A DNA stretch of 64,000 bases from Bacteroides intestinalis DSM 17393 (GCF_000172175.1 NZ_ABJL02000008.1:3408994-3472993); one strand, 5' to 3'. Positions 53,271 to 61,716 are shown, counted from the first letter of the stretch. Numbers and translations: made by a program. The notes: generated by a model not told the origin, from the sequence alone.

Positions 53271-55694
53271 CTAAAAACTAAGCTTGACGCCCGCAAAGTA
53301 GGAACGAGGCGCTCCCGGACCATAAATGTAACCGGAATCACGAGTGGCTCCTTTATCAAAATCTTTCTGATAAGAGTTGAATATATTTTGTACTCCTACG
53401 TTGAATTGCAGGCACATGCCGGAGAAATCTATATCATAAGCGACTTTGGCACCCAGTTCAAAGAAATCCGGACTTTTCACCAACAAGTCTGCCGTACCAT
53501 CCACTTCGGACATCAGGTGAGGCACATACATTTGCCCAGTATAATTACCGTTCAAGGCCACCGACAATGCCTTTGTGGGATTGAAAGTGGCAGTAAAATA
53601 GCCATAAACATCGGGAGTACGCAATATCCGGTCGCTATATCGTTCTTTGTCAGACAGGTGCTCTTTGTCTGCGCTCCACTCCTCGGGAGAGTCGTACAGA
53701 CTGCGTTGCACGGTCAGTCCCGCCTGCAACTGGATTTTATCACGCCAGGCAATCTTTCCTTCCAATGTACCGCCATATACTTTTGCACCGGAACCGTTGA
53801 CACGGGTTTGTATCAGATATCCGCTACCGTTCGGATCTTCTACCGGTGCTGTCAGAACAAACGGATCGGAGAGTTTCGTAAAGAAACCTTCTACTAACAT
53901 ATTTAACTGAAAGTCACCGAAATAGCGATACCAATCCATCGAAGCATTCACGCTGCGCGAACGTTCCTCTTTCAGCTCTTTGGCACGGACGATGGAAATC
54001 AATTCGCCTCCCACATTGCTAATATGCAGGTCTTCGTCGAAAGCCTGCGGAGCACGAAAACCTTCGGCATAACTGAAACGGATATTTATATCTTGTGTAG
54101 GATTGTAACGGATATTGGTACGAGGGCTGAAGATGGCTTTATTCATAATACTGTTCTTATCCAGACGTCCGCCTATCAGGAAACTCCATTGCTCACTTTT
54201 CCATTCATTCTGCACGTAGGCGCTTGCTATGTTCACTATTTGCTTCAAGGGATCGGGCGTATACTTATCAATCAACTGTTGCAGACGGTCACCTGTTGCA
54301 GTAGGATCTTCCGCCAGGGCAGCATCGCGGTATTTTTGCATGTCTGTTGCCTTGTCATCCAGATTATCATGATTAAATTCCACACCACCCGTCAAGTCGG
54401 AAGGCATGAAGAAGAGCTTATCAAAATGATAGATATACTGAGCACCCAATACGCCGGTAAAGTCTGTGGTATGTCCATAGGCACTGTAATAACTGTCGCG
54501 CACGATATGCTGGGCAGAGGCATAAGCATTGAACGAATGTTTCTGATCCTTGGAAAAGGCACTGAACTTCAATCCGCCCGTATTGATGGAATGTTCAATC
54601 TGCTCCACCAGTCCGGGCTTACCGGAACCATTCAAATTGGCATCTTCGGCAATGTGAGGCGGCAGATCAAAGCGGTTACCGCCACGACGAAACTCTTCCA
54701 TGTGATGATATTCCAGATTCAGTTTGGAATAGGGATTCAGTCTATAATAAGCGTTTATGCCTACTGTCTGGTTCTTCAACTTGGGCAATTCGGAAAAGCC
54801 GTCCCCATTGGAATCCCATGCCGAACGGTGGCGGTTCTGCCCATAGATGTAGGCTCCCATTTTGTTATCCGAAGATACAAGGGAAAGATTGAGCGTGGTA
54901 TTATTGTCAAACGAACTGGAGCCATCAAAATTGGAGATGGAGTGGGCAAACGAACCGGAGTTATGGAGAGGTTCTTTCGTAATGATATTCACCGTTCCGG
55001 CAATGGCGGAAGAGCCGAATAGGGCCGAGCCACCTCCACGCACCACTTCCACACGTTCTATCATGTTGGCGGGAATTTGTTCCAGGCCGTAGACACCTGC
55101 CAGTGCAGAGAAGATAGGGCGGGAATCGATCAATATCTGTGTATATTTTCCGTCCATACCATTGATACGCACCTGAGAGTAACCGCAATTCTGGCAATCA
55201 TTTTCTACACGTACACCCGGCTGGAATACGAGTCCCTGCGATAAGGTGTGCGAATTGGTCATATCGAATAGTTTCGGGGTAACGACTTTTACCAAGGTAG
55301 GTGCCAGTCGGCGGGCGGTTTCATTACGATTGGCTGTAACAACTACACCATCCAGGGCTACCATGTCTTCTTCCAGTTCGAAGTTTTCTTCCAGTGTCTT
55401 GCCTCGTTTCAGGGTTACTTTTCGTTCTTGTGGCTTATAACCTACGGCACTGACGGAGAGCGTAAACTCACCTTCCGGAAGGTTCTTCAAAAAGTAGTGT
55501 CCGGTACCATCAGTCATGGTTCCGATAGTGGTCCCTTTCAGGGCTACTGTCATATAGGGAAGGTGTTCTCCTGTTTTTTTCTCCAGTACGTGGCCGATGA
55601 TATTGGCATCGGATTTATTTAAATCAATGGCATAAACGGTGTGGGAGAGCAATGTACACATTACTCCCACCACGAAAAAGATATATTTTTTCAT
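53271..55694 (-). CDS. TonB-dependent receptor with carboxypeptidase-like N-terminal domain and Cys pair in the plug
   Basis: An 807-residue outer membrane receptor. A signal peptide ends near residue 22 (HTVYA). Residues about 30-110 are a carboxypeptidase-regulatory-like domain (IIGHVLEKKTGEHLPYMTVA), and the plug spans about 120-235 (VVVTANRNETARRLAP, RVEVVRGGGSALFGSSAIAG). Within the plug NDCQNCGYSQVRINGMDG has Cys167 and Cys170, a CxxC pair. The barrel follows. It is not SusC-like and has no susD. A small His-containing membrane protein is encoded just upstream, so import of a metal or metal complex is plausible but not proven. It ends in LSF. Confidence 0.92.
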   Translation of the reverse strand: MKKYIFFVVGVMCTLLSHTVYAIDLNKSDANIIGHVLEKKTGEHLPYMTVALKGTTIGTMTDGTGHYFLKNLPEGEFTLSVSAVGYKPQERKVTLKRGKTLEENFELEEDMVALDGVVVTANRNETARRLAPTLVKVVTPKLFDMTNSHTLSQGLVFQPGVRVENDCQNCGYSQVRINGMDGKYTQILIDSRPIFSALAGVYGLEQIPANMIERVEVVRGGGSALFGSSAIAGTVNIITKEPLHNSGSFAHSISNFDGSSSFDNNTTLNLSLVSSDNKMGAYIYGQNRHRSAWDSNGDGFSELPKLKNQTVGINAYYRLNPYSKLNLEYHHMEEFRRGGNRFDLPPHIAEDANLNGSGKPGLVEQIEHSINTGGLKFSAFSKDQKHSFNAYASAQHIVRDSYYSAYGHTTDFTGVLGAQYIYHFDKLFFMPSDLTGGVEFNHDNLDDKATDMQKYRDAALAEDPTATGDRLQQLIDKYTPDPLKQIVNIASAYVQNEWKSEQWSFLIGGRLDKNSIMNKAIFSPRTNIRYNPTQDINIRFSYAEGFRAPQAFDEDLHISNVGGELISIVRAKELKEERSRSVNASMDWYRYFGDFQLNMLVEGFFTKLSDPFVLTAPVEDPNGSGYLIQTRVNGSGAKVYGGTLEGKIAWRDKIQLQAGLTVQRSLYDSPEEWSADKEHLSDKERYSDRILRTPDVYGYFTATFNPTKALSVALNGNYTGQMYVPHLMSEVDGTADLLVKSPDFFELGAKVAYDIDFSGMCLQFNVGVQNIFNSYQKDFDKGATRDSGYIYGPGAPRSYFAGVKLSF

Positions 55695-55747
55695 GTAGTT
55701 CTATTTTTTATGGATTTTAATAAAAAAAGGAAGGGGGACTCCTATTG

Positions 55748-56083
55748 TCAATGAACTACAGGTGGTGCACGCAAGCTGATGCCGCAACGAACCCGCACGT
55801 ACTTGACATGTTCCACAGCCGGAACACTCAGTACACGCAACAAAATAAGGAAAGCCGATGCGGCGAAAAGAATAGCAGGCAGAGAAGAAGCTACAAAAGA
55901 AGAAAGGAAGAATATCGTTTCAACCTGTGCTTCCGTATGGCTATGTTCACCTTTGAAGGGATGGGAATGCACAATAATTACCCCATTTACCACATGCGAG
56001 TGAGTAAACAGCGTAATTCCTCCTAAATATGCAATAAATAATAAAGGAAGGAACCATTTCAGTATATTCCGTAACTTCTCCAA
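55748..56083 (-). CDS. Small His-containing membrane protein upstream of the TonB receptor
   Basis: A 111-residue protein with two likely membrane segments (residues about 8-27, FLPLLFIAYLGGITLF, and 57-88). Between them lies a His-rich loop: THSHVVNGVIIVHSHPFKG and EHSHTEA, with six His. This may bind Zn or Cu. The C-terminus ends LRAPPVVH, sharing LRAPP with the protein at 37536-37949. It is transcribed ahead of the TonB receptor gene (53 bases between them), as one operon. Its family is unknown to me. Confidence 0.7.
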   Translation of the reverse strand: MEKLRNILKWFLPLLFIAYLGGITLFTHSHVVNGVIIVHSHPFKGEHSHTEAQVETIFFLSSFVASSLPAILFAASAFLILLRVLSVPAVEHVKYVRVRCGISLRAPPVVH

Positions 56084-56329
56084 AAGCGTTTTTAATATAG
56101 GTTTGCGAAAGTAACACTAATTACAATAAGAAGCAACCGGATTTAGGTGTTTTAACCGGATGTGAAGCAAAATACCTATAACTGATGAGTACAAGAAGTC
56201 CGATATTACATTAACATTAAGCAAAGCAGATTCATATTGGAAAAGTAATGAACTAAAACAAGAGCAGCATAACATTACATATTATTTACAAATAGCAAAT
56301 GTTTGAGGAAAAGTGGTATACTTAACCTA

Positions 56330-56392
56330 ATTCAGTCGTATAGTGAATGCCATTCAGTCGTATACTGAATAGGGTTCTGTCGTATACTGAAT
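56330..56392. repeat. Three tandem 22-base palindromic repeats
   Basis: Copies start at 56330, 56352 and 56374. The unit reads ATTCAGTCGTATACTGAAT with 3-base spacers; each unit is itself an inverted repeat (ATTCAGT / ACTGAAT). The first has a G for C in the right arm, and the third has TTCTGT for TTCAGT. This could be a protein-binding array. Confidence 0.85.
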
Positions 56393-56530
56393 ACGGTCCG
56401 GAATATCATATTGATAATCAAAAGGTTACAAAACGCCCTGCTGTTGTCGATAAAATCCAACAAAACGACAAAACATCATTGTGTTTATGGTATAGTAATG
56501 AATCAAATGCTGAACAATACTATCTCAATT

Positions 56531-56633
56531 CTCCTCCTCCCCGGAGGAGGAGTACCCGTAGGGGGAGGTGGTAGGTGAGAAAAGAATTCCTTATAGATAT
56601 GATTCACAGGTATTTCTTGCTTTACCTACCACC
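56531..56633. repeat. Purine-rich hairpin and inverted repeat
   Basis: CTCCTCCT at 56531 pairs with AGGAGGAG at 56545-56552. GGTGGTAGGT at 56567-56576 pairs with ACCTACCACC at 56624-56633 around a 47-base loop. The whole looks like a folded dispersed element or a relic; function unknown. Confidence 0.6.
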
Positions 56634-56798
56634 CGCCCGAAATGAATACTTAATATCCTCCACCTTGCATAAACCTAAATATCCGGCAAATAATTTCAGA
56701 TAATACTGATTTTCTAAAAAAAATATCGTCTCTTTGCAACTTTCTAACTAACATGATACGTCTAACACACAAAGAAACAATAAAAGATAAAACAAAAT

Positions 56799-57440
56799 AT
56801 GATTATGAAACGGATAATTTTAGCACTCGTTGCCGCCATGACATTATGCTCACTGGTACAGGCAAGCAACAGAACGGTTACAGAAAACGACAGTCTGGGG
56901 AACAAAAAACGCGTAATTGAACTGCACGATACTACCATCAACGGAAAGACTGTAACCGATACGCTCAGCATCATGACCTACGAAGGCAGTAGTTCGGACA
57001 GCAAAAGCGATAAGGGATGGAAACACCACAACAGCAGTGGTTGGGACTGGGGCTTCGACTTAGACGGTAAAACCTCTGAAACCATTATTTCAGTGACTGC
57101 CATCGTCTTCATCTTCGGTTTGCCGCTACTCATCGTCTTTACAGTATTCTTCTTCAACTACAAGAATCGAAAAGCCAAATACCGCCTTGCAGAGCAAGCA
57201 CTCTCCAGTGGGCAACAATTGCCTGAAGACTTCTTCAAGAATGCGGAGAAAACAGAAGATATCCGTACCAAAGGCATCAAGAACATTTTTATCGGTGTCG
57301 GATTATTCATCTTCCTCTGGGCCATCACCGAAAACTTCGGAGTAGGCTGTGTCGGACTACTGATCATGTTCACCGGATTCGGACAATTAGTAATCTATTA
57401 TACGCAAGACTCTAATAAAAAGAACAATCAGGATAGATGA
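56799..57440 (+). CDS. Uncharacterised exported membrane protein, DUF6249-like
   Basis: A 213-residue protein with a signal peptide (LALVAAMTLCSLVQA, cleaved near residue 23), an extracytoplasmic domain of about 70 residues (ELHDTTINGKTVTDTLSI, then a His- and Ser-rich GWKHHNSSGWDWG), and then three hydrophobic segments (ISVTAIVFIFGLPLLIVFTVF near 90-115, IFIGVGLFIFLWAI near 160 and VGCVGLLIMFTGFG near 180). The sigma factor gene starts on its last bases (ATGA overlap), so both are translated together. It may be the membrane input of the sigma factor operon. Start at 56799 or 56805. Confidence 0.75.
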   Translation: MIMKRIILALVAAMTLCSLVQASNRTVTENDSLGNKKRVIELHDTTINGKTVTDTLSIMTYEGSSSDSKSDKGWKHHNSSGWDWGFDLDGKTSETIISVTAIVFIFGLPLLIVFTVFFFNYKNRKAKYRLAEQALSSGQQLPEDFFKNAEKTEDIRTKGIKNIFIGVGLFIFLWAITENFGVGCVGLLIMFTGFGQLVIYYTQDSNKKNNQDR

Positions 57441-57985
57441 GCCAACTCAATGACATATCGTTAGTCACACAGGTCGTGGTGTTTCGCAACACCAGGGCCT
57501 TCGACCAGTTAGTGAAGAAGTACCAGTCGCTCGTGCGACGGTTCTTCCTCAACCTGACTTGCGGCGACAACGAATTGAGTGACGACCTGGCGCAGGACAC
57601 ATTTATCAAAGCCTACACCAACCTGGCTTCATTCAAAAACCTGTCCAATTTCTCCACCTGGCTTTACCGTATTGCATATAATGTATTTTATGATTATCTT
57701 CGCAGTCGAAAGGATACAGCCGACCTCGACACCCGGGAAGTGGATACTCACTGGAATACCAGTCAGGATGACGTAGGACAACAAATAGACATTTACCAAG
57801 CACTGGCGACACTAAAAGAAATGGAACGAACCTGCATCACCTTGTTCTACATAGAAGATCAGAGCATCGAAAAAATTGCAGGTATCACGGGATGCCCGGC
57901 GGGAACAGTCAAAAGCCACCTCTCGCGGGCAAAAGAAAAAATGGCTACCTACTTAAAACAAAATGGTTATGACGGAAACAACTGA
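57437..57985 (+). CDS. ECF-type RNA polymerase sigma factor
   Basis: A 182-residue sigma-70 factor of the ECF group. Region 2 is near residues 15-85 (FDQLVKKYQSLVRRFFLNL, DDLAQDTFIKAYTNLASF, NFSTWLYRIAYNVFYDYLRS) and region 4 near 120-175 (LFYIEDQSIEKIAGITGCPA, GTVKSHLSRAKEKM). Sigma factors of this class direct RNA polymerase to stress or envelope promoters, usually held by a membrane anti-sigma factor. The start ATG overlaps the preceding gene's stop, and its end overlaps the next gene. Its target promoters are unknown. Confidence 0.93.
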   Translation: MSQLNDISLVTQVVVFRNTRAFDQLVKKYQSLVRRFFLNLTCGDNELSDDLAQDTFIKAYTNLASFKNLSNFSTWLYRIAYNVFYDYLRSRKDTADLDTREVDTHWNTSQDDVGQQIDIYQALATLKEMERTCITLFYIEDQSIEKIAGITGCPAGTVKSHLSRAKEKMATYLKQNGYDGNN

Positions 57986-58298
57986 TGATAAACTTTTGCA
58001 GCAATTCTTCTCTGACAATCGGAAAGAGATAGAAGATAACGGCTTCAGCCGTCGCGTGATGCACCACCTGCCCGACCGGTATTACCGGATTTCGCAGCTG
58101 TGGAGCTTGTTCTGCTTTACACTTGCCGTGGTGTTGTTCTTTGTTCTCGATGGTTTGCAACTGGTGCTGGGAGCTTTGCGCGAGACTTTCACCAGTGCCG
58201 TAGAAAGCGGTGCAGCGGAACTCGATCTCAAATCACTGATTATAGCGGCAGTAGTACTTGTCTACTTAGGATATCGCAAGATTTGTTCTTTAGCATAA
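57969..58298 (+). CDS. Membrane protein after the sigma factor, possible anti-sigma
   Basis: A 109-residue protein (counting from 57969) with a soluble N-terminus (DDKLLQQFFSDNRKEIEDNG, about 50 residues) and two hydrophobic segments (LFCFTLAVVLFFVLDGLQL near 47-66 and LIIAAVVLVYLGY near 90-104). Its start lies 17 bases inside the sigma factor gene. Position and topology fit a membrane-tethered anti-sigma factor, but it has no zinc-binding motif of known anti-sigma families, so this is a guess. An in-frame ATG at 57963 adds two residues. Confidence 0.7.
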   Translation: MTETTDDKLLQQFFSDNRKEIEDNGFSRRVMHHLPDRYYRISQLWSLFCFTLAVVLFFVLDGLQLVLGALRETFTSAVESGAAELDLKSLIIAAVVLVYLGYRKICSLA

Positions 58299-58422
58299 AG
58301 TTCACTTATCCCTTGCAATAAATCCGTTTACCCTTACAATAATTTAGTTAGTCCTTATCTGCTTTTTGCAGGTCAAGGGCTAATTTTTTTTAACTGAGCA
58401 AACATTTCTCACCAATAAATTG

Positions 58423-58430
58423 TATCTTTG
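58423..58430 (+). promoter_or_regulatory. -7 box for the phospholipase D-type gene
   Basis: TATCTTTG on the + strand, 38 bases before the TTG start. Confidence 0.6.
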
Positions 58431-58468
58431 TCGACTCAATTAGAAAAACTAACTAAGCGTAAGAAGTT

Positions 58469-59707
58469 TTGAGAAGAATATTATTCATCATATTATCATC
58501 TGCATTATTTTTTATAGGAAATATTCACGCGCAAGTTGCTACCAGTGACTCGCTCGTGATGCATTATCTACAACAACAAGGTATTCCGGTCACCGCCAAC
58601 AATGAAGTAAAGCTACTGATGAGCGGACGGGAGAAGTTCCTTGACCTCTTCGAAGAAATACGCCACGCCAAACATCACATCCATCTGGAATACTTCAATT
58701 TCCGCAATGACTCTATCGCCAATGCCCTGTTCGACCTACTTGCTATAAAAGTGCAGGAAGGTGTGGAAGTCCGTGCCCTCTTCGATGCTTTTGGCAATTG
58801 GTCGAATAGCAAACCACTGAAAAAGCGTCATTTGAAAGCAATCCGTGACCGAGGTATTGAAATCGTGAAATTCGACCCGATTACCTTCCCGTGGATCAAT
58901 CATGCCATGCACCGTGACCACCGGAAGATTGTAGTAATTGATGGAAAAATAGGATATACCGGTGGCATGAACATCGCCGACTATTACATCACCGGATTGC
59001 CTAAAATCGGGCAATGGCACGATATGCACATGCGCATAGAAGGAGATGCAGTGCGTTATCTGCAAGGCATTTTCCTCACTATGTGGAACCAGGAAACTAA
59101 ACAGCATATCGGTGGACCGGTTTACTTTCCGGATATACCACAACTGCACGACAGTATAGCGGAAGAAATAGCAATAGTAGACCGTACACCACGGGAAACT
59201 CCCCGCTCTATCAGTCACGCTTATGCAGCATCCATCGGAGCAGCACAACATAGCATACAGATTGTAAACCCTTACTTTGTACCAACCAAATCCATCCGGA
59301 AAGCCATCAAGCACGCATTAAAGAAAGGTACTGAAGTGGAAATCATGATACCTGCTGTCTCTGATATTCCTTTTACGCCGGAAGCATCTTTCTACATTGT
59401 GCACAAGTTGATGAAAAAAGGAGCAAAAGTTTATCTCTTCAACGGAGGGTTCCACCATTCCAAGATTATGATGGTGGACCGGAACTTCTGTACTGTAGGT
59501 ACAGCCAATCTGAATAGCCGCAGTCTGCGTTATGACTTCGAAACAAATGCATTTATTTTCGATCCCACCGTCACTCATCAGTTGAATGATATGTTTGAAC
59601 GAGATAAAAAGAATAGTACGCTATTGACTCCCGAGGTTTGGAAGAAACGTTCCGGATGGAAGAAGTTTGTAGGCTGGGTGGGTAACCTGATGACACCATT
59701 CCTTTAA
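58469..59707 (+). CDS. Phospholipase D-family cardiolipin synthase-like protein
   Basis: A 412-residue phospholipase D-superfamily protein with two HKD motifs: HRKIVVID (His151, Lys153, Asp158) and HSKIMMVD (His330, Lys332, Asp337), each followed by the Gly/Asn-rich GYTGGMNIAD and GTANLNSRS. Cardiolipin synthases join two phosphatidyl groups. The N-terminal hydrophobic stretch (ILFIILSSALFFIGNIHA, before QVATSD) looks like a cleavable signal peptide, unlike the usual two membrane helices of ClsA, so the protein may act in the periplasm. The predicted start is TTG at 58469 with an AAGAAG just upstream. Stand-alone gene. Confidence 0.9.
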   Translation: MRRILFIILSSALFFIGNIHAQVATSDSLVMHYLQQQGIPVTANNEVKLLMSGREKFLDLFEEIRHAKHHIHLEYFNFRNDSIANALFDLLAIKVQEGVEVRALFDAFGNWSNSKPLKKRHLKAIRDRGIEIVKFDPITFPWINHAMHRDHRKIVVIDGKIGYTGGMNIADYYITGLPKIGQWHDMHMRIEGDAVRYLQGIFLTMWNQETKQHIGGPVYFPDIPQLHDSIAEEIAIVDRTPRETPRSISHAYAASIGAAQHSIQIVNPYFVPTKSIRKAIKHALKKGTEVEIMIPAVSDIPFTPEASFYIVHKLMKKGAKVYLFNGGFHHSKIMMVDRNFCTVGTANLNSRSLRYDFETNAFIFDPTVTHQLNDMFERDKKNSTLLTPEVWKKRSGWKKFVGWVGNLMTPFL

Positions 59708-59741
59708 TTAGAAATAATTATGCTATCTGCCGAAGTTTAAT

Positions 59742-59749
59742 TACCTTTG
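59742..59749 (+). promoter_or_regulatory. -7 box for thyA-folA
   Basis: TACCTTTG on the + strand, 53 bases before the thyA ATG. Confidence 0.5.
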
Positions 59750-59802
59750 GCGAGGCTAAAAAGATGGTCACTTTTGTTGTTTATAATTCGTAATCTGCAA
59801 TC

Positions 59803-60597
59803 ATGAAACAATATTTAGACTTGCTCAACCGAGTATTAACCGAAGGCATACACAAGGAAGACCGTACCGGAACCGGTACGATCAGCGTATTCGGACATCA
59901 GATGCGCTTTAATATGGACGAAGGCTTTCCCTGCCTCACCACCAAAAAACTACATCTGAAATCAATTATATATGAATTGCTATGGTTCCTGAATGGAGAT
60001 ACCAATGCCAAGTATCTGCAAGATCATGGCGTTCGTATCTGGAACGAATGGGCGGATGAGAATGGTGAGTTAGGACATATTTACGGTTATCAATGGCGCT
60101 CTTGGCCTGATTATAAAGGTGGTTCCATCGACCAGATCAGTGAGGCTGTAGAAACAATTCTTCATAATCCGGATTCCCGACGCATCATTGTCAGTGCTTG
60201 GAATGTGGGGGATCTTGACAATATGAATCTCCCTCCTTGCCATGCGTTCTTTCAATTCTATGTGGCAAACGGACGGTTAAGCCTCCAACTCTATCAACGT
60301 AGTGCGGACATTTTTCTTGGTGTACCTTTCAATATTGCGTCTTATGCTCTACTGTTGCAGATGATGGCACAGATAACCGGATTGAAGGCAGGAGACTTCA
60401 TTCATACGCTTGGTGATGCGCATATTTATCTGAATCATCTGGAGCAGGTGAAACTACAACTTTCCCGTGAACCACGCCCATTGCCACAAATGAAAATAAA
60501 CCCGGACGTGAAGAGTATCTTTGATTTCCAATATGAAGATTTCGAATTGGTAAATTACGACCCGCATCCGCATATTGCCGGTAAAGTTTCTGTTTAA
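59803..60597 (+). CDS. thyA: Thymidylate synthase
   Basis: A 264-residue thymidylate synthase, the same length as the E. coli enzyme, making dTMP from dUMP with methylene-tetrahydrofolate. The active-site Cys is Cys146 in LPPCHAFFQFYV, followed by the folate and nucleotide site YQRSADIFLGVPFNIASYA near 165. RTGTGTISVFGHQMRF near residue 21 binds dUMP phosphate. Dihydrofolate reductase follows 18 bases later, the common pairing, since thymidylate synthesis produces dihydrofolate. Confidence 0.98.
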   Translation: MKQYLDLLNRVLTEGIHKEDRTGTGTISVFGHQMRFNMDEGFPCLTTKKLHLKSIIYELLWFLNGDTNAKYLQDHGVRIWNEWADENGELGHIYGYQWRSWPDYKGGSIDQISEAVETILHNPDSRRIIVSAWNVGDLDNMNLPPCHAFFQFYVANGRLSLQLYQRSADIFLGVPFNIASYALLLQMMAQITGLKAGDFIHTLGDAHIYLNHLEQVKLQLSREPRPLPQMKINPDVKSIFDFQYEDFELVNYDPHPHIAGKVSV

Positions 60598-60615
60598 CAA
60601 ATCATAAATCCAATC

Positions 60616-61104
60616 ATGGTTAGTATCATCGCCGCCGTAGACCGTAACTTAGGGATCGGCTTTCAAAATAAACTGTTATTCTGGCTTCCCAATGATTTGA
60701 AGCGTTTCAAGGCATTAACCACAGGGAACACAATAATCATGGGAAGAAAAACATTTGAATCTCTGCCTAAAGGCGCACTGCCCAATCGTAGGAACGTAGT
60801 ACTTTCATCCAATCCTGCAACTCTGTGCCCCGGTGCAGAAGTATTTCCCACTCTCGAAGCAGCTTTGCAGAGCTGTCAACCAGAGGAACAAGTATATATT
60901 ATTGGCGGTGCAAGTGTTTATAAGCAGGCAATGCCATTGGCAGATATGCTTTGTCTGACAGAAATCGCTGCCGAAGCACCTCAGGTAGATGCTTATTTCC
61001 CAGCTATGGATTTTGCGATATGGCACGAAAAAAGCAGGGAGTCTCATCTTGTTGACGAGAAACATCCCTGCTCCTATGCATTTGTGGATTATATCCGTAA
61101 GTAA
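60616..61104 (+). CDS. folA: Dihydrofolate reductase
   Basis: A 162-residue enzyme that reduces dihydrofolate to tetrahydrofolate with NADPH. It begins VSIIAAVDRNLGIGFQNKLL, with the catalytic Asp in WLPNDLKRFK near residue 27. NTIIMGRKTFESLP near 41 and YIIGGASVYKQAM near 97 bind NADPH. It is cotranscribed with thyA. It ends 3 bases before the convergent Lrp-type gene; an inverted repeat inside the gene's end (AGCAGGGA / TCCCTGCT, 61033-61072) might help termination. Confidence 0.97.
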   Translation: MVSIIAAVDRNLGIGFQNKLLFWLPNDLKRFKALTTGNTIIMGRKTFESLPKGALPNRRNVVLSSNPATLCPGAEVFPTLEAALQSCQPEEQVYIIGGASVYKQAMPLADMLCLTEIAAEAPQVDAYFPAMDFAIWHEKSRESHLVDEKHPCSYAFVDYIRK

Positions 61105-61107
61105 TTC

Positions 61108-61584
61108 CTAATCTTCATCGACCTCCACCATGATTGGCATCTGCCGCTTAATGGCTTCATGGAAAGATATCAGTGTTTCAGTGCGCGCTAACCCCAGTGG
61201 CTGTAATTTATCATGGATAATGCTCAGCAAATGGTGGTTATTGCGTGCGTAAAGTTTGATAAACATATCATATTTACCTGTCGTAAAATGACATTCCACA
61301 ATTTCCGGAATAGCTTCAAGCGCCTTTGTCACTGCGTCAAATGATTCCGGATCTTTCAGGTAAATACCAATATAGGCACAAGTTTCATAACCGATCTTTT
61401 CCGGATCGATAACGTATTCCGATCCTTTTAAAATACCTAAATTCGTCAGTTTTTGTATGCGTTGATGTATGGCTGCGCCGGAAACATTACAAGCTCTTGC
61501 CACTTCCAGAAAAGGAATACGGGCATTATCTGCAATCAATTTCAGTATCTGCTCGTCTAAAGTATCCAATTGATGATGTCCCAT
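61108..61584 (-). CDS. Lrp/AsnC-family transcriptional regulator
   Basis: A 158-residue regulator. The N-terminal helix-turn-helix is LDEQILKLIADNARIPFLEVARAC near residue 8 with VSGAAIHQRIQKL near 34, and the C-terminal RAM ligand domain runs from about residue 70 (TCAYIGIYLKDPESFDAVTKAL) to the end (HFTTGKYDMFIKLYARNNHHLL). The size matches Lrp. Such proteins sense amino acids. It is a single gene convergent with folA. A -7 box TAACTTTG at 61644-61651 precedes it. Confidence 0.94.
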   Translation of the reverse strand: MGHHQLDTLDEQILKLIADNARIPFLEVARACNVSGAAIHQRIQKLTNLGILKGSEYVIDPEKIGYETCAYIGIYLKDPESFDAVTKALEAIPEIVECHFTTGKYDMFIKLYARNNHHLLSIIHDKLQPLGLARTETLISFHEAIKRQMPIMVEVDED

Positions 61585-61643
61585 TTCTTAATTTATGATT
61601 AATAAATAACGATTGCTTTACCGTATTCTCATACAGTAATATG

Positions 61644-61651
61644 CAAAGTTA
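61644..61651 (-). promoter_or_regulatory. -7 box for the Lrp-type gene
   Basis: TAACTTTG on the - strand, 59 bases before the ATG at 61584. Confidence 0.5.
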
Positions 61652-61716
61652 GCAAAATCTTTCCCAATTAAAATACGATTTATTACTTTTCTTGCTAAAA
61701 AATGAATAAACCCACA

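Larger units (their letters stand above)
56084..56798. other. Repeat-rich intergenic region
   Basis: About 700 bases without a credible gene. It starts with a probable - strand -7 box (TACTTTCG at 56108-56115) for the small membrane protein, then AT-rich sequence, then a three-copy 22-base tandem repeat (56330-56392), then a hairpin and inverted repeats at 56531-56633. A short ORF across this area is probably chance. Confidence 0.6.

Noticed and set aside
54024..55022. 332-residue open frame on the + strand inside the TonB receptor gene
   Set aside because: Antisense shadow of the receptor gene; the real protein has signal peptide, plug and barrel in order.
56330..56392. Possible short CRISPR array
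   Set aside because: Only three units with 3-base gaps, and no unique spacers or cas genes.
56347..56574. 75-residue frame reading through the tandem repeats
   Set aside because: It covers repeats and a purine-rich hairpin, has arginine- and proline-rich ends, and no ribosome site; probably chance.
61033..61072. Inverted repeat at the end of folA as a terminator
   Set aside because: The stem is only 8 bp with a 24-base loop, lies within the coding sequence, and is not followed by a T run, so I only mention it in the folA entry.
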